Counted from the first letter of the stretch, positions 34,027 to 44,898 are shown. The stretch: 64,000 bases of DNA from DASUPK01 sp963848955 (GCA_963848955.1 CAWKFQ010000018.1:1-64000); one strand, 5' to 3'. Numbers and translations: made by a program. Notes: generated from the sequence alone by a model not told the origin.

Positions 34027-35123
34027 CTCGCCGGCGCCGGCTCAGGGTCCGCGACCGCGTCGTGGATTCGGCCCTTGACGGTCTTCAACCGCCCACCCTC
34101 GCGTCCCCGGCGCACGGCCGTGATCTCGCCCATGATCGAGATCGCGGTCTCGGCGGCCGTCAGGGCGCCGATGTCGAGCCCGATCGGAGCCGCCAGGCGC
34201 CCGAGCTCCTCATCGGTCACGCCCTCGGCGATCAGGCGCTCGCGACGCTTCTCCTGGGCCCGCCGGCTGCCCATTGCCCCGATGTACTGGGCATCGGAGC
34301 GGAGGGCGATCTTGAGCACGGCGTCGTCGAGCTTGGGGTCGTGGGTGAGCACCGCGATCGCGGTGGCCCGGTCGATTCCGCCGAGCTCGTCCAGGGCCTT
34401 GTCGGGCCAGGCTGCGATCACCCGCTCGGCATCCGGGAAGCGGTCGGCGGTCGCGAAGCGCTTGCGCGGATCGACCACGAACGCGCGCCAGCCGGCCAGC
34501 TTCGCCGCGGCGGCCAGCTGGGCGGCGAAGTCCACCGCGCCGAAGATGATCAACCGGGGCGGTGGCGCGACCACGTCGACGAACAGAGTCTGCCCACCGT
34601 GCTCGTAGAGCTCGCTGCGCTCGGACCACATCGCGGCTGCCGCCCTCTCGACGGCCGCCTCGTCCAGCTCGGGGTCCTCGAGGGAACCTTCGCGTGTCCC
34701 ATCCTCCAGCAGCAGCAGCTTCGCGCCGACGTCGGTGCCCTCCAGAAGGGTGGTCAGGGCTGCGCGCCCACCCTGGAGACCCAACTCCCTGAAGCGGCCA
34801 TCCAGACCGCCGTCGTCATAGGTCTCCACCCAGATCGAGATCTCGCCGCCGCAGGGCAGGCCGACGTTCCAGGCGTCTTCGTCGGCGATCCCGTACTCGA
34901 GGAGCTGCGGGGCATCGCCCTTCAGGATGCCCTCGGCCACCTGGACGACCTGACCCTCTACGCATCCTCCGGAGACCGCCCCCGCCATCCTGCCGGCCTC
35001 ATTGATCGCCATCTTCGTTCCGGGCGGCTGCGGTGCCGACTTCTTCGTGTCGACGACGGTGGCCAGCGCGACCGGATCGCCGGCGCCGACCCAATCCCCG
35101 ACAACCTGCATCACGCTCTTCAT
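34023..35123 (-). CDS. XdhC/CoxI family molybdenum hydroxylase maturation protein
   Basis: 366 residues. The N-terminal XdhC domain shows VALATVVDTKKSAPQPPGTK and GAVSGGCVEGQVVQVA; the central part LPCGGEISIWVE; a C-terminal Rossmann domain starts at PPRLIIFGAVDFAAQLAAAA and ends in GSRRAQEKRRERL and PIGLDIGALTAAETAISIMGEI. XdhC proteins bind and sulfurate Moco before its insertion in enzymes of the xanthine dehydrogenase family; for CO dehydrogenase the homologue is called CoxI/CoxF. The operon contains a second, different XdhC. Confidence 0.9.
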   Translation of the reverse strand: MKSVMQVVGDWVGAGDPVALATVVDTKKSAPQPPGTKMAINEAGRMAGAVSGGCVEGQVVQVAEGILKGDAPQLLEYGIADEDAWNVGLPCGGEISIWVETYDDGGLDGRFRELGLQGGRAALTTLLEGTDVGAKLLLLEDGTREGSLEDPELDEAAVERAAAAMWSERSELYEHGGQTLFVDVVAPPPRLIIFGAVDFAAQLAAAAKLAGWRAFVVDPRKRFATADRFPDAERVIAAWPDKALDELGGIDRATAIAVLTHDPKLDDAVLKIALRSDAQYIGAMGSRRAQEKRRERLIAEGVTDEELGRLAAPIGLDIGALTAAETAISIMGEITAVRRGREGGRLKTVKGRIHDAVADPEPAPAR

Positions 35124-35138
35124 CCGCCTTCAGCCTCC

Positions 35139-36059
35139 TCAGGCATCCGTGCCCACCAGCCGATCGAGTCCCTGCTCCGTGACCTGTTCCTGATCGTCAC
35201 GGTACTTGAGCACCGAGCCCAGGGTGCGCTCGGCTGCTGACGCATCGAGGTGGTCCACCCCGAGCAGCTCGAGGGCCGCGACCCAGTCGATCGTCTCCGC
35301 GATCCCCGGCGGCTTCTGGATGTCGCTCGAGCGCAGGCGGCGAACCGCCTCGGCCGCCTCGGTCGCCAGCTCCTCCGCGGTCCCCGGCACGCGGCGCCGG
35401 ACGATCTCGACCTCGCGCGCCGGGCTCGGGTAGTCGATCCAGTGGTACAGGCAGCGCCGCTTGAGCGCGTCGTGCAGGTCGCGCGTGCGATTAGAGGTCA
35501 GGATCACCGCCGGCGGGTGAGTCGCCCGGATCGTGCCGATCTCCGGGATCGTGACGCTCGACTCGGCGAGCATCTCGAAGAGGAACGCCTCGAAGTCGTC
35601 ATCGGCCCGGTCGAGCTCGTCCACGAGCAGGACGGCGGGCAACGGCCCCCCGTGCTGGATCGCCTGCAGCAGCGGCCGGGGCGTCAGAAACTCCCTGCCG
35701 AAGAGCTCCTCCTCGGCGAATTCGGCGCCGCTCGCTTCAGAGGAGCGGATCCGCAGCAGCTGGCGTGGGTAGTTCCACTCGTACAGCGCCTCCGAGGAGT
35801 CGATGCCCTCGTAGCACTGCAGCCGGATCAGCTCGGTTCCGAGCGCGGCCGCCAGGGCCTTGGCTGCCTCGGTCTTGCCGACCCCCGCTTCGCCCTCGAG
35901 CAGCAGCGGCTGCGGCAGCCGCAGCGAGAGGAACAGCGCCGTGGCGAGGCCATCGTCGGCCAGGTAGTCCACGCCGTCCAGTCGCCGCTTGATCGACTCG
36001 ATGTCGGGTACCGCGGCGCTCACGGGGCTCTCGGAGCCGGCGCGAACTGCGTCGCTCAT
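35139..36059 (-). CDS. coxD: MoxR-type AAA+ ATPase CoxD
   Basis: 306 residues from ATG 36059. Walker A LLEGEAGVGKTEAAKALA (~residue 55), Walker B AVLLVDELDRADDDFEAFLFE, sensor VILTSNRTRDLHDALKRRC and PGIAETIDWVAALELLG mark the MoxR/CoxD type. CoxD acts with the VWA protein CoxE to build the CuSMo centre of CO dehydrogenase, where S and Cu are inserted after assembly. It overlaps the MobA-like gene by four bases. Upstream in-frame sequence belongs to that gene. Confidence 0.92.
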   Translation of the reverse strand: MSDAVRAGSESPVSAAVPDIESIKRRLDGVDYLADDGLATALFLSLRLPQPLLLEGEAGVGKTEAAKALAAALGTELIRLQCYEGIDSSEALYEWNYPRQLLRIRSSEASGAEFAEEELFGREFLTPRPLLQAIQHGGPLPAVLLVDELDRADDDFEAFLFEMLAESSVTIPEIGTIRATHPPAVILTSNRTRDLHDALKRRCLYHWIDYPSPAREVEIVRRRVPGTAEELATEAAEAVRRLRSSDIQKPPGIAETIDWVAALELLGVDHLDASAAERTLGSVLKYRDDQEQVTEQGLDRLVGTDA

Positions 36060-36667
36060 GCGGAGCTCCCTGACTCCGTCAGGACCGCCTCGTAGTCCGC
36101 CCGCGTATCGACGTCGCGCGGGATCGGGCCCGAGACCCTGATTTCGACCACCTCGTCGGAGCGGTGCTCCATCAGCTTCCACACGGCCTTGTCGCCGTGC
36201 AGCTCCCGCAGGTCATCGAAGGCGCCCCTGCCGAAGGCCAGCGGGTGGCCGCGGCCGTTGTCGTAGAGACAGGCGGCCAGCACCGTGCCATCGGCGCAGC
36301 CCGCGATCAGCGCGCGGACCGTCGCGGGAGTCACGCCGGGCTGGTCGCCGAGCATCAGGACGAGCAGCTCGGCACGCGGATCGAGCGCGCTGAGGCCGGC
36401 GGCGATCGAGGACGAGCAGCCATCTCCGAAATCCGGGTTCTCCACCACCTGGGCCTCCGAGAGATCGACTCGGCTGCGGACGTCCGCCGAACTGCCGCCG
36501 ATCGCGACGATCAGCTGGTCGAACCCACTCGCCCGCGCGGTCTCGAGGGCGTGGTCGAGGAGGGTGCCCGAGCCGTACGGCAGCAGCTGCTTCGGCTCGC
36601 CGAGCCGCCGGGAGCCGCCCGCGGCGAGCACGAGACCGGTGACGAACGGCTCAGTGCGCCGCGCCAT
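36056..36667 (-). CDS. MobA/MocA-like nucleotidyltransferase
   Basis: 203 residues from ATG 36667. GLVLAAGGSRRLGEPKQLLPY is the nucleotide-binding start of the MobA-like NTP transferases; MLGDQPGVTPATVRALI holds the catalytic GDQP, and HPLAFGRGAFDDLRELHGD and DVDTRADYEAV complete the fold. In CO dehydrogenase and xanthine-type enzymes the cofactor is the cytosine dinucleotide, made by MocA, so a CTP:molybdopterin cytidylyltransferase is the likely role (inference from context). It overlaps XdhC-YHS by 17 bases. Confidence 0.88.
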   Translation of the reverse strand: MARRTEPFVTGLVLAAGGSRRLGEPKQLLPYGSGTLLDHALETARASGFDQLIVAIGGSSADVRSRVDLSEAQVVENPDFGDGCSSSIAAGLSALDPRAELLVLMLGDQPGVTPATVRALIAGCADGTVLAACLYDNGRGHPLAFGRGAFDDLRELHGDKAVWKLMEHRSDEVVEIRVSGPIPRDVDTRADYEAVLTESGSSA

Positions 36668-37613
36668 CCGGAACGCCCTGGGCGCTGAAGGTGTCTCGGC
36701 AGCCCTCGGAGCAGAAGTAGTGGAGCTCCCCATCCCGCTCGAGCTGAATGCTCGCCTCGCTGACCGCGACCTCCATGCCGCAGACGGGGTCGATGGCGGT
36801 CTCCGTCGAGAGGCCGACCGGCGGCGCGGCCCGGACCGGCTCGGGAGACTCGGCCGGCGTCGCCTCGATCGCTGTGGCCCGCGGCCTCGGGACCCGGCCG
36901 GCCTCGCCCTCCGGCCTCAGCGCGACGATCTCCGCGAGGATCGCCAGCGCGATCTCCTCCGGGATCTCGGCGCCGATCTCGAGTCCCGCCGGCGTGTGCA
37001 GCCGGGCGCGCTCCTCCTCGGAAAGGTCGAGCGACTCGCGCACGGCGCGGCCGCGAACCTCGCTGGCGACCAGGGCCACGTAGGGGACTCCCGCCCGAAG
37101 CGCTTCGGTGAGCACTCGTTCCTCGTCGTGACCGTGTGAGGCCACGACCACCGCGGCATCGTCCGGCGCGGGATGCGACAGGTCCGCCTGGCCGGACTCG
37201 ACGGCATATCCCACGCGGCCCGCCAGGTCCGCGAGCGCGATTGCGATCGGCGCGGAGCCGACGACCCGCATGGTCGGCGCCGGCAGGTGCGGCTCGAGGA
37301 AGACCTCGAGCGCGCCGCCGCTCAGGCAGGGGTTCTTGACCGTCACGGAGCCCTCCTCGACCTCGGGCTGGCCCTCCTGGGCACCGGGCAGGATGCGAAG
37401 CAGTACGGGCTCGCCGCTGGCCATCGCGCGCAGCGAGTACAGGCGCACCGACGCCTCAGCGCAGGTGCCCCCGACGAAGCCCTCGATCGCGCCGTCAGGG
37501 CGCACGATCGCCGAGTCACCGGCCCGAACACTTGTCGGGCTCTGCGCCCTCACCACCGTCGCCGCTACGAAAGGGGCCTGCATATTCCTCGGAGCAAGGG
37601 TACTCGGGGGCAT
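36651..37613 (-). CDS. XdhC-like protein fused to a YHS metal-binding domain
   Basis: 320 residues. PFVAATVVRAQSPTSVRAGD and GAIEGFVGGTCAEASVRLYS form an XdhC N-terminal domain in which the usual GGCVE is GGTCAEA; the middle Rossmann-like part runs MRVVGSAPIAIALADLAGRVG to LEIGAEIPEEIALAILAEIV. A Pro/Ala linker joins a YHS domain at the end: AIDPVCGMEVAVSEAS and LHYFCSEGCRDTF. YHS Cys residues bind metal and occur in copper-handling proteins, so a role in Cu delivery to the CuSMo site is conceivable (inference). The first ~15 residues before PFVAAT are atypically short. Confidence 0.82.
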   Translation of the reverse strand: MPPSTLAPRNMQAPFVAATVVRAQSPTSVRAGDSAIVRPDGAIEGFVGGTCAEASVRLYSLRAMASGEPVLLRILPGAQEGQPEVEEGSVTVKNPCLSGGALEVFLEPHLPAPTMRVVGSAPIAIALADLAGRVGYAVESGQADLSHPAPDDAAVVVASHGHDEERVLTEALRAGVPYVALVASEVRGRAVRESLDLSEEERARLHTPAGLEIGAEIPEEIALAILAEIVALRPEGEAGRVPRPRATAIEATPAESPEPVRAAPPVGLSTETAIDPVCGMEVAVSEASIQLERDGELHYFCSEGCRDTFSAQGVPDGAAH

Positions 37614-37627
37614 CTCCCGGTTTGGGC

Positions 37628-38107
37628 CTATCCGGCCGCCTGCACGGCCCCGGCCCGGTAGGTCGTCTGGGCGTCCAGAGAGCCCTCGATCCCCTCCGGA
37701 AGCTCGAAGCTGCCGAAGGTGTGCAGTGCCACCTCCTGGATCCTGACCCCCTCGGAATCGCCCCCCTGCACCGCCCAGCGGCCGTTGTCGAAGCCGAGGG
37801 AGTCGGGTGAGGCGCCGAGCATCGAGCCGGCCACGATCTGGGCCTTGTCACGGAGCCTCCGGGCGGTGAGGGCGACGTTCTCGCCGACGGCATCGCTCGG
37901 TTCGCTGTTGAAGCTGTTTCCCTCCCCGAAGCGGTCCGTGTCCTCATGCACGACCTTGACGTCCTCCGGGGGAATGCCCAGCTCGCCGGCGGCGATCCCG
38001 GCGAGCGTCGCCTCCTCGCCCTGCGATGCCTCGCTCAGGCTGAGGACCGCCTTGCCGGTGGGATGCATTCGCAGGAACACCGCTCGGTAGGTGGCGCCAT
38101 CAGCCAT
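37628..38107 (-). CDS. Stand-alone CoxL-like domain protein
   Basis: 159 residues, ATG 38107 to TGA 37628. It aligns with the middle/late part of CoxL in this same operon: KAVLSLSEASQGEEATLAGI against the KATISISAQTQGQGHETTFA stretch, ELGIPPEDVKVVHEDTDRFG against ELGISPDDIQVRHGDTDRTP, then TARRLRDKAQIVAGSML, GRWAVQGGD, LPEGIEGSLDAQTTY. It has its own start and stop, ends at the point where the next CoxL block (PPNLTYPCGAYI) would begin, and lacks the active-site loop and GVGE motif, so it cannot be an enzyme. Possibly a decoy, chaperone or structural subunit. Confidence 0.75.
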   Translation of the reverse strand: MADGATYRAVFLRMHPTGKAVLSLSEASQGEEATLAGIAAGELGIPPEDVKVVHEDTDRFGEGNSFNSEPSDAVGENVALTARRLRDKAQIVAGSMLGASPDSLGFDNGRWAVQGGDSEGVRIQEVALHTFGSFELPEGIEGSLDAQTTYRAGAVQAAG

Positions 38108-38131
38108 CTCCGCTCCTTTGATCGGGGTTCG

Positions 38132-39475
38132 TCAACTCGTTGTCCTTCCGCGCTTGGGCCCGTAGCCGCTGGGCATCGGCATCGGCCGCTGCGCCTCGGT
38201 CGGCTCGGCGCTCGGCCACGACGGCTCGGGATCCACCGGGGGCTTGGGCGCGCCCACCCGAACCGTGTCCCGGGAGGAGTCATCGGCCGCGATCGCCTCG
38301 GCGACCTCGTACATGGCCTCGAGCGAGTGGCCGCTCACCATCGCGTCGCAGTGGGGCAGCGCGGCGGCCATTCCGCCCGTACCGGGCGAGAAGCCGGCGG
38401 CACCGGCACGCGGATTGACCCAGACGATCCGGTGCGCCATCAGCCGAAGCCGCTCCATCTCCTTCCCCACCAGGGCGGGGTCCGCTCGCTCCCAGCCGTC
38501 CGAGAGGATCACCACGACCGCGCCTCTCGCCATGCCCCGGCGCCCATAGCGGTCGTTGAAGTCCCGCAGAGCCTCGCCGATGCGGGTGCCGCTCGACCAG
38601 TCCGGTGCGGCCGCGACGGCCCGCTGAATCGCCGCCTCCGGGTTGCGCCCTCCCAGCGCTCGCGTCAGCCGGGTCAGCCGCGTCGCGAAGACGAACGCCT
38701 CGGCTGGTGCGCCGCTGGCGACCGCCGAAGTGAGCAGGTGGAGGTACGCCCGCGCGTACGGCTCCATCGACCCCGAGATGTCGCAGAGCAGGACGAGCCG
38801 CCGCGGGCGGGTCCGTCGGGTGCGCCTGGCAAGCGTCATCGGATCGCCGCCGGTGCGCAGGCTCCGCCGCAGCGTGCCTCGCAGGTCGAGGTGCTCTCCG
38901 CGCCTGGCGCGGCGCCTCCGCCTCGAGCGGCGCCGCGGGGCAGCGAGCTCCAGCGCCGCCATCAAGCGACGGATCCGCTCGAGCTCCTCGGGCTCGAGGG
39001 CCTCGAAGCTCTTCTTCCGCAGGCGCTCCGCCTCGCTCGCGGCGGCCAGCGGGACCTCGATCTCCCGCTCCGTCTCCTCTTGCGAGGGAGGCGAGGCGGT
39101 CCCCCGCATCCCGCCCGCGGACTCCTCCAGTCCCTCGCCGGCCACCGAGCGGGCCTCTGGAGCGGGCGGGTGATCACTGCCCCGCGAGCCACTCAGGGGC
39201 GGCGAGTACGGGTCGCCCCGTTCCTCATCCGGCTCCAATGCGGGGTCGAACACCGCGGCGAATACCCGATCGAACGTCGGCAGCTGGGTCTGCGAGGAGA
39301 CGAAGACCGACCGCGCCGTCCAGTAGAGCTCCGATCGCCTGACCGGGCCGACCAGAGCCACCGCCTCGGCGAAGCGCGAGGCGCGTTCCGGAGTGGTGGG
39401 CACCCCTGCAGCCCGTAGTCGCTGGGCCAGCGCCGTGGCCAGGGCGGGAAGGTCGATCGTGCCGAGCTCAGGCAC
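38132..39475 (-). CDS. coxE: VWA-domain protein CoxE
   Basis: 447 residues. The N-terminal ~215 are helical (PERASRFAEAVALVGPVRRS, LYWTARSVFVSSQTQLPTFD), with an Arg-rich stretch RRRSRRRRRARRGEHL before the VWA fold: LVLLCDISGSMEPYARAYLH (MIDAS DxSxS), TRLTRALGGRNPEAA, SGTRIGEALRDFNDRYG and VVVILSDGWERADP. CoxE cooperates with the CoxD ATPase in maturation of CO dehydrogenase. The position directly downstream of coxL, on the same strand and six bases away, is usual for cox operons. Confidence 0.92.
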   Translation of the reverse strand: MPELGTIDLPALATALAQRLRAAGVPTTPERASRFAEAVALVGPVRRSELYWTARSVFVSSQTQLPTFDRVFAAVFDPALEPDEERGDPYSPPLSGSRGSDHPPAPEARSVAGEGLEESAGGMRGTASPPSQEETEREIEVPLAAASEAERLRKKSFEALEPEELERIRRLMAALELAAPRRRSRRRRRARRGEHLDLRGTLRRSLRTGGDPMTLARRTRRTRPRRLVLLCDISGSMEPYARAYLHLLTSAVASGAPAEAFVFATRLTRLTRALGGRNPEAAIQRAVAAAPDWSSGTRIGEALRDFNDRYGRRGMARGAVVVILSDGWERADPALVGKEMERLRLMAHRIVWVNPRAGAAGFSPGTGGMAAALPHCDAMVSGHSLEAMYEVAEAIAADDSSRDTVRVGAPKPPVDPEPSWPSAEPTEAQRPMPMPSGYGPKRGRTTS

Positions 39476-39481
39476 GGCCGA

Positions 39482-41853
<2,372 letters not shown>

Positions 41854-41857
<4 letters not shown>

Positions 41858-42330
41858 CTCCTCGCTTCCACGGACTCGTGCTCTGCGGCCCAGCGCACGG
41901 CTCTGACGATGTTGGCATAGCCGGTGCAGCGGCAGATCGCACCCGAGATCGCGGTCCGGATCTCGGCCTCGGACGGGTCCGGGTTCTCGTCCAGCAGCGC
42001 CCTGGCGGTCATGATCATCCCGGGCGTGCAGAACCCGCACTGGAGGCCGTGCTCCTCATGGAAGCCCTGCTGGACCGGGTCGAGCCGGCCGTCGACCTCC
42101 ATGGACTCGATCGTGCGGATCTCGTGCCCGTCGCAGCTCACCGCGAGGGTGGTGCAGGACTTGACCGGCTCCCCGTCGAGGTGCACGACGCAGGCCCCGC
42201 AGTTGGAGGTGTCGCAGCCCCAGTGCGTGCCCGTCAGGCCGAGCGTGTCACGCAGGAAGTGCACGAGGAGCAGGGCGGGCTCGACGTCCCGGGTGACCCG
42301 CTCGCCGTTGACCGTGACCGTGATCTCCAT
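41854..42330 (-). CDS. coxS: Carbon monoxide dehydrogenase small [2Fe-2S] subunit CoxS
   Basis: 158 residues. Plant-type [2Fe-2S] ligands in GTHWGCDTSNCGACVVHLDG and a later Cys (VKSCTTLAV), second cluster in LQCGFCTPGMIM and AICRCTGYANIVRAV. It relays electrons from the CuSMo site of CoxL to FAD in CoxM. ATG 42330 directly follows the coxM stop (42331). Typical length for the family. Confidence 0.97.
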
Positions 42331-43207
42331 TCAGCCCTCCTGGTTGGATGAACGCTCGGCGGCTCGGCCGAGAGCGCGCCTGGTGAGCACGTCGGCGAGG
42401 TGGCGCTTGTAGTCGACGGGGCCCCGGCCGTCCGCGATCGGCGAGCAGTCCTCCGCGGCCAGGCCTCCGGCCTCGGCGAAGAGGTCCTCCGAGGGCTCCT
42501 TCCCCCGCAGCAGCTCCTCGGAGCGGGTCGCGTGGATCGTGGTCGGCCCGGCGGCGCTGAGGGCCACGCCCGCGTCGGCGATCCTCCCGCCCTCCAGCCA
42601 GAGGGCGGCGGAGACCGCGACGATCGCCCAGTCCCCCGCCCTGCGCTCGACCTTCTCGTGGGCGCTCGTTCCACCCGGCCTCAGGGGCAGGCGGATCTCG
42701 GTGAGGATCTGGCCGTCCTGGATCGCCGTCATGTAGGGCCCGACGTGGAAGTCCTCCATGGAGACGACCCGCTCGCCATCCGAGCCGGCGATCACGACGT
42801 TCGCCTTCAGCGCCGAGCAGACGGCCGAGAGGTCCTCGGCGGCGTCCGCCTGTGCGAGCGAGCCGCCGATCGTGCCGCGGTTGCGGACCGGGGGATCGGC
42901 GATCACCCGCTCGGCATCGATGAACACCGGGAAGTTGCGGGCGAGCAGGTCGGACTCGAGCAGATCGCGGTGGCGCGTCATCGCCCCGATCCGGATCTCC
43001 CCGTCCGCCTCCGTTATGTAGGAGAGCTCCTCCAGGTCGTTGATGTCGATCAGGCGCTCGGGATTCGCGAGCCGCAGCTTCATCATCGGCAGGAGGCTGT
43101 GCCCACCGGCCAGGATGCGGGTCTCGGGCCCGTAGCTGCTCGAGCAGCTCGATCGCGTTCTGGACGCTGGTCGCACGCTCGTATTCGATCGGTCCGGGTG
43201 TCTGCAC
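42331..43207 (-). CDS. coxM: Carbon monoxide dehydrogenase FAD subunit CoxM (one frameshift)
   Basis: About 291 residues. PIEYERATSVQNAIELLEQL begins at GTG/ATG 43207; the frame shifts near 43137 and continues with the FAD motifs AGGHSLLPMMKLRLANPE, TIGGSLAQADAAEDL and the C-terminal LTEIRLPLRPGG, AVSAALWLEGGRIADAGVA, GPTTIHA. It accepts electrons from CoxS and passes them to quinone. Gene order M-S-L is that of form I operons. The start overlaps the end of the preceding membrane-protein gene by one base. Confidence 0.93.
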
Positions 43208-43767
43208 TAGTCCCCTGCCGCCTCCGTCCCGATGGTCGGGGAGGCGGGTCGGTATGCCGGCCCCTCCTCGTCGACGATCGGCCCGCTGGGATTGCGGTAG
43301 ATCGAGCGCGCCGCGGCGCTCGAGTTGATCGCGTCCCTGAGCGCGGCGCCGGACATCGCCCCGACGCCGAGCGGGCTTTCCCGCCCCAGACGCGTCAGCT
43401 GCACGGCGCCCCGCGTGTAGACGACGTCGATGTTCTTCACCTCGCCGCTCCTTCCCTGGCGCGCCAACACGGCGGCTCCCGCCCCCGGGTAGACCGACTC
43501 GATCAGCCCGGCGGCGTCATCCTGGCCGGCCTTCTTGTCGAGCAGGCCCTCGAGAAGGTCGGTCCCGGCGGAGAGGTCCTTGTTGATCGTCTCGACCACC
43601 CCGTTCACCGGCTCGGTCTTCTTGAGGATCTCGCCCACCGATCCGATCACGGCGTCGAGCCCGGCGGTGATCTTCCGCAGCTCCAGGATCACCGAGACGA
43701 GGTAGACGACCAGCGCCAGGATCACCAGCACAACCGCGATCAGGGTGACTACGGCCGCGGGCTCCAT
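43207..43767 (-). CDS. Single-span membrane protein of the cox operon, no. 5
   Basis: 186 residues. One N-terminal transmembrane helix (about 5-28, VVTLIAVVLVILALVVYLVSVIL) precedes helical, DUF948-like sequence LRKITAGLDAVIGSVGEILK, VNGVVETINKDLSAGTDLLEG. The second half (from ~95) is polar: IDVVYTRGAVQLTRLG, SSAAARSIYRNPSGP and a Pro/Ser tail. The gene touches coxM (stop 43207) and follows the four shorter relatives. No characterised family is recognised; a membrane anchor or scaffold for CO dehydrogenase is a guess based on context. Confidence 0.75.
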   Translation of the reverse strand: MEPAAVVTLIAVVLVILALVVYLVSVILELRKITAGLDAVIGSVGEILKKTEPVNGVVETINKDLSAGTDLLEGLLDKKAGQDDAAGLIESVYPGAGAAVLARQGRSGEVKNIDVVYTRGAVQLTRLGRESPLGVGAMSGAALRDAINSSAAARSIYRNPSGPIVDEEGPAYRPASPTIGTEAAGD

Positions 43768-43768
43768 C

Positions 43769-44026
43769 TCAGGCGTCCTCGAGGATCTTGTCGAGCGACC
43801 CGCCGTAGTTCGCGACCACGCTGACCGTCTGACTCACCTGCTCCTGGGTCGTGCCCAGCAGCTCCACCGCATCGAGGTCCTTCGAGGCCGCCTCGGCGAC
43901 GGGCTGCAGCCCGTCGACCGCCCGCGTGGTGTCCTTGGCGGCGTTCAGGACTCCTCGCAGCAGGACCACTACCACCGGCACGATCACCAGCAGCAGCAGG
44001 GCGTTTCCGATCCACCAGAGAGTCAT
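43769..44026 (-). CDS. Single-span membrane protein of the cox operon, no. 4
   Basis: 85 residues: transmembrane helix about 5-24 (IGNALLLLVIVPVVVVLLRG), then a cytoplasmic or outer helix with KDTTRAVDGLQPVAEAASKD and TTQEQVSQTVSVVANYGGSL. The layout (short N-terminus, one helix, 55-60-residue coiled-coil-like tail) is shared with the other four genes of the set. ATG overlaps the previous stop by four bases (44023-44026). Confidence 0.75.
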   Translation of the reverse strand: MTLWWIGNALLLLVIVPVVVVLLRGVLNAAKDTTRAVDGLQPVAEAASKDLDAVELLGTTQEQVSQTVSVVANYGGSLDKILEDA

Positions 44027-44301
44027 CGCGTCTCCACGTGCTCGGCGATCACAGCGGCCTTTTTGGCCACCGACGGCATCAGCCCGATGATCCCGTCGAA
44101 CTGAGCGTTGATCGCTTCGACAGCAGGCCGGAGCGGGCGCAGATGCTCCTCCTCGACCATGCTCAGGGCCGCGCCCAGATCGGTGAGGTCGCTCGCGATA
44201 GAGGACAGCCGGCGCCGGATCTCGATCAGCGCGAGCGCCAGGACGACCACGAGCACGACCGCCTCTGCGACGCTCAGGACGATCAGCAGCGAGGTGCTCA
44301 T
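44023..44301 (-). CDS. Single-span membrane protein of the cox operon, no. 3
   Basis: 92 residues: transmembrane helix about 4-26 (SLLIVLSVAEAVVLVVVLAL), then RRLSSIASDLTDLGAALSMV, EEEHLRPLRPAVEAINAQFD and IIGLMPSVAKKAAVIAEHVE. The heptad-like spacing of hydrophobic residues suggests a coiled coil. Overlaps both neighbours by four bases. Confidence 0.75.
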   Translation of the reverse strand: MSTSLLIVLSVAEAVVLVVVLALALIEIRRRLSSIASDLTDLGAALSMVEEEHLRPLRPAVEAINAQFDGIIGLMPSVAKKAAVIAEHVETR

Positions 44302-44597
44302 TCCGGCTCCCCGTAGCCCTGCGAGAGCGCGTTCATGTAGCCGTCCTGTACCACGCCCTCCGCGGCGATCTGCTCGAGGACGGGCGCGGTGGCCTCGAGC
44401 TGCGGGATGTTCGAGGTGTTCTCCGCGACCTTCCCGGCGGAGCCGAGCAGGCTCGTGACCGCCGCCTGGATCCGCCCGAGCAGGCCAAGCAGCGTGACCA
44501 GCATCCCGGCCACCACCAGGGCCACCACCAGGCCCACAGCGAGCGACACATACCAGAGGGTGCGCTCGGAGCTGGCCAGGCCGACCACGACGTCCAT
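44298..44597 (-). CDS. Single-span membrane protein of the cox operon, no. 2
   Basis: 99 residues: transmembrane helix about 13-38 (LWYVSLAVGLVVALVVAGML), then GLLGRIQAAVTSLLGSAGKV, NTSNIPQLEATAPVLEQIAA and a polar end NALSQGYGEPE. Same architecture as its neighbours. Start 44597 shares one base with the stop of gene no. 1. Confidence 0.75.
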   Translation of the reverse strand: MDVVVGLASSERTLWYVSLAVGLVVALVVAGMLVTLLGLLGRIQAAVTSLLGSAGKVAENTSNIPQLEATAPVLEQIAAEGVVQDGYMNALSQGYGEPE

Positions 44598-44857
44598 CAG
44601 TGCCCGACCGCCGTCTTCCTCAGCGCCCGCGCAGAGTGGAGGATCCTGACACCGGAGTCGTTGACCTTGGCGACGCCGCTCAGGCCATCGGTCTGTGAGC
44701 GGAGCGTCTCGATCGCCTCGCTGGCGGTCTCCGCCTGTCCCGCGATCCGATTGGCGAGGACGAGGATCGTGGAGACGATGATCACGGCAACGACCACCAC
44801 TATGGCTCCGAGTCCCAAGCCGATGTACCAGGAGGTGGTGTCCGCGCCGATCAGCAT
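44597..44857 (-). CDS. Single-span membrane protein of the cox operon, no. 1
   Basis: 86 residues: MLIGADTTSWYIGLGLG, then a transmembrane helix about 11-36 (GAIVVVVAVIIVSTILVLAN) and RIAGQAETASEAIETLRSQT, VAKVNDSGVRILHSARAL. The W-Y before the helix is shared with no. 2 (LWYVS) and no. 4 (LWWIG). First gene of the set, 82 bases after coxG, behind a candidate promoter/operator at 44899-44931. Confidence 0.75.
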   Translation of the reverse strand: MLIGADTTSWYIGLGLGAIVVVVAVIIVSTILVLANRIAGQAETASEAIETLRSQTDGLSGVAKVNDSGVRILHSARALRKTAVGH

Positions 44858-44898
44858 TCCGTCGCTACCCGCTCACGGTGACGCCCATGTCAGCGACA

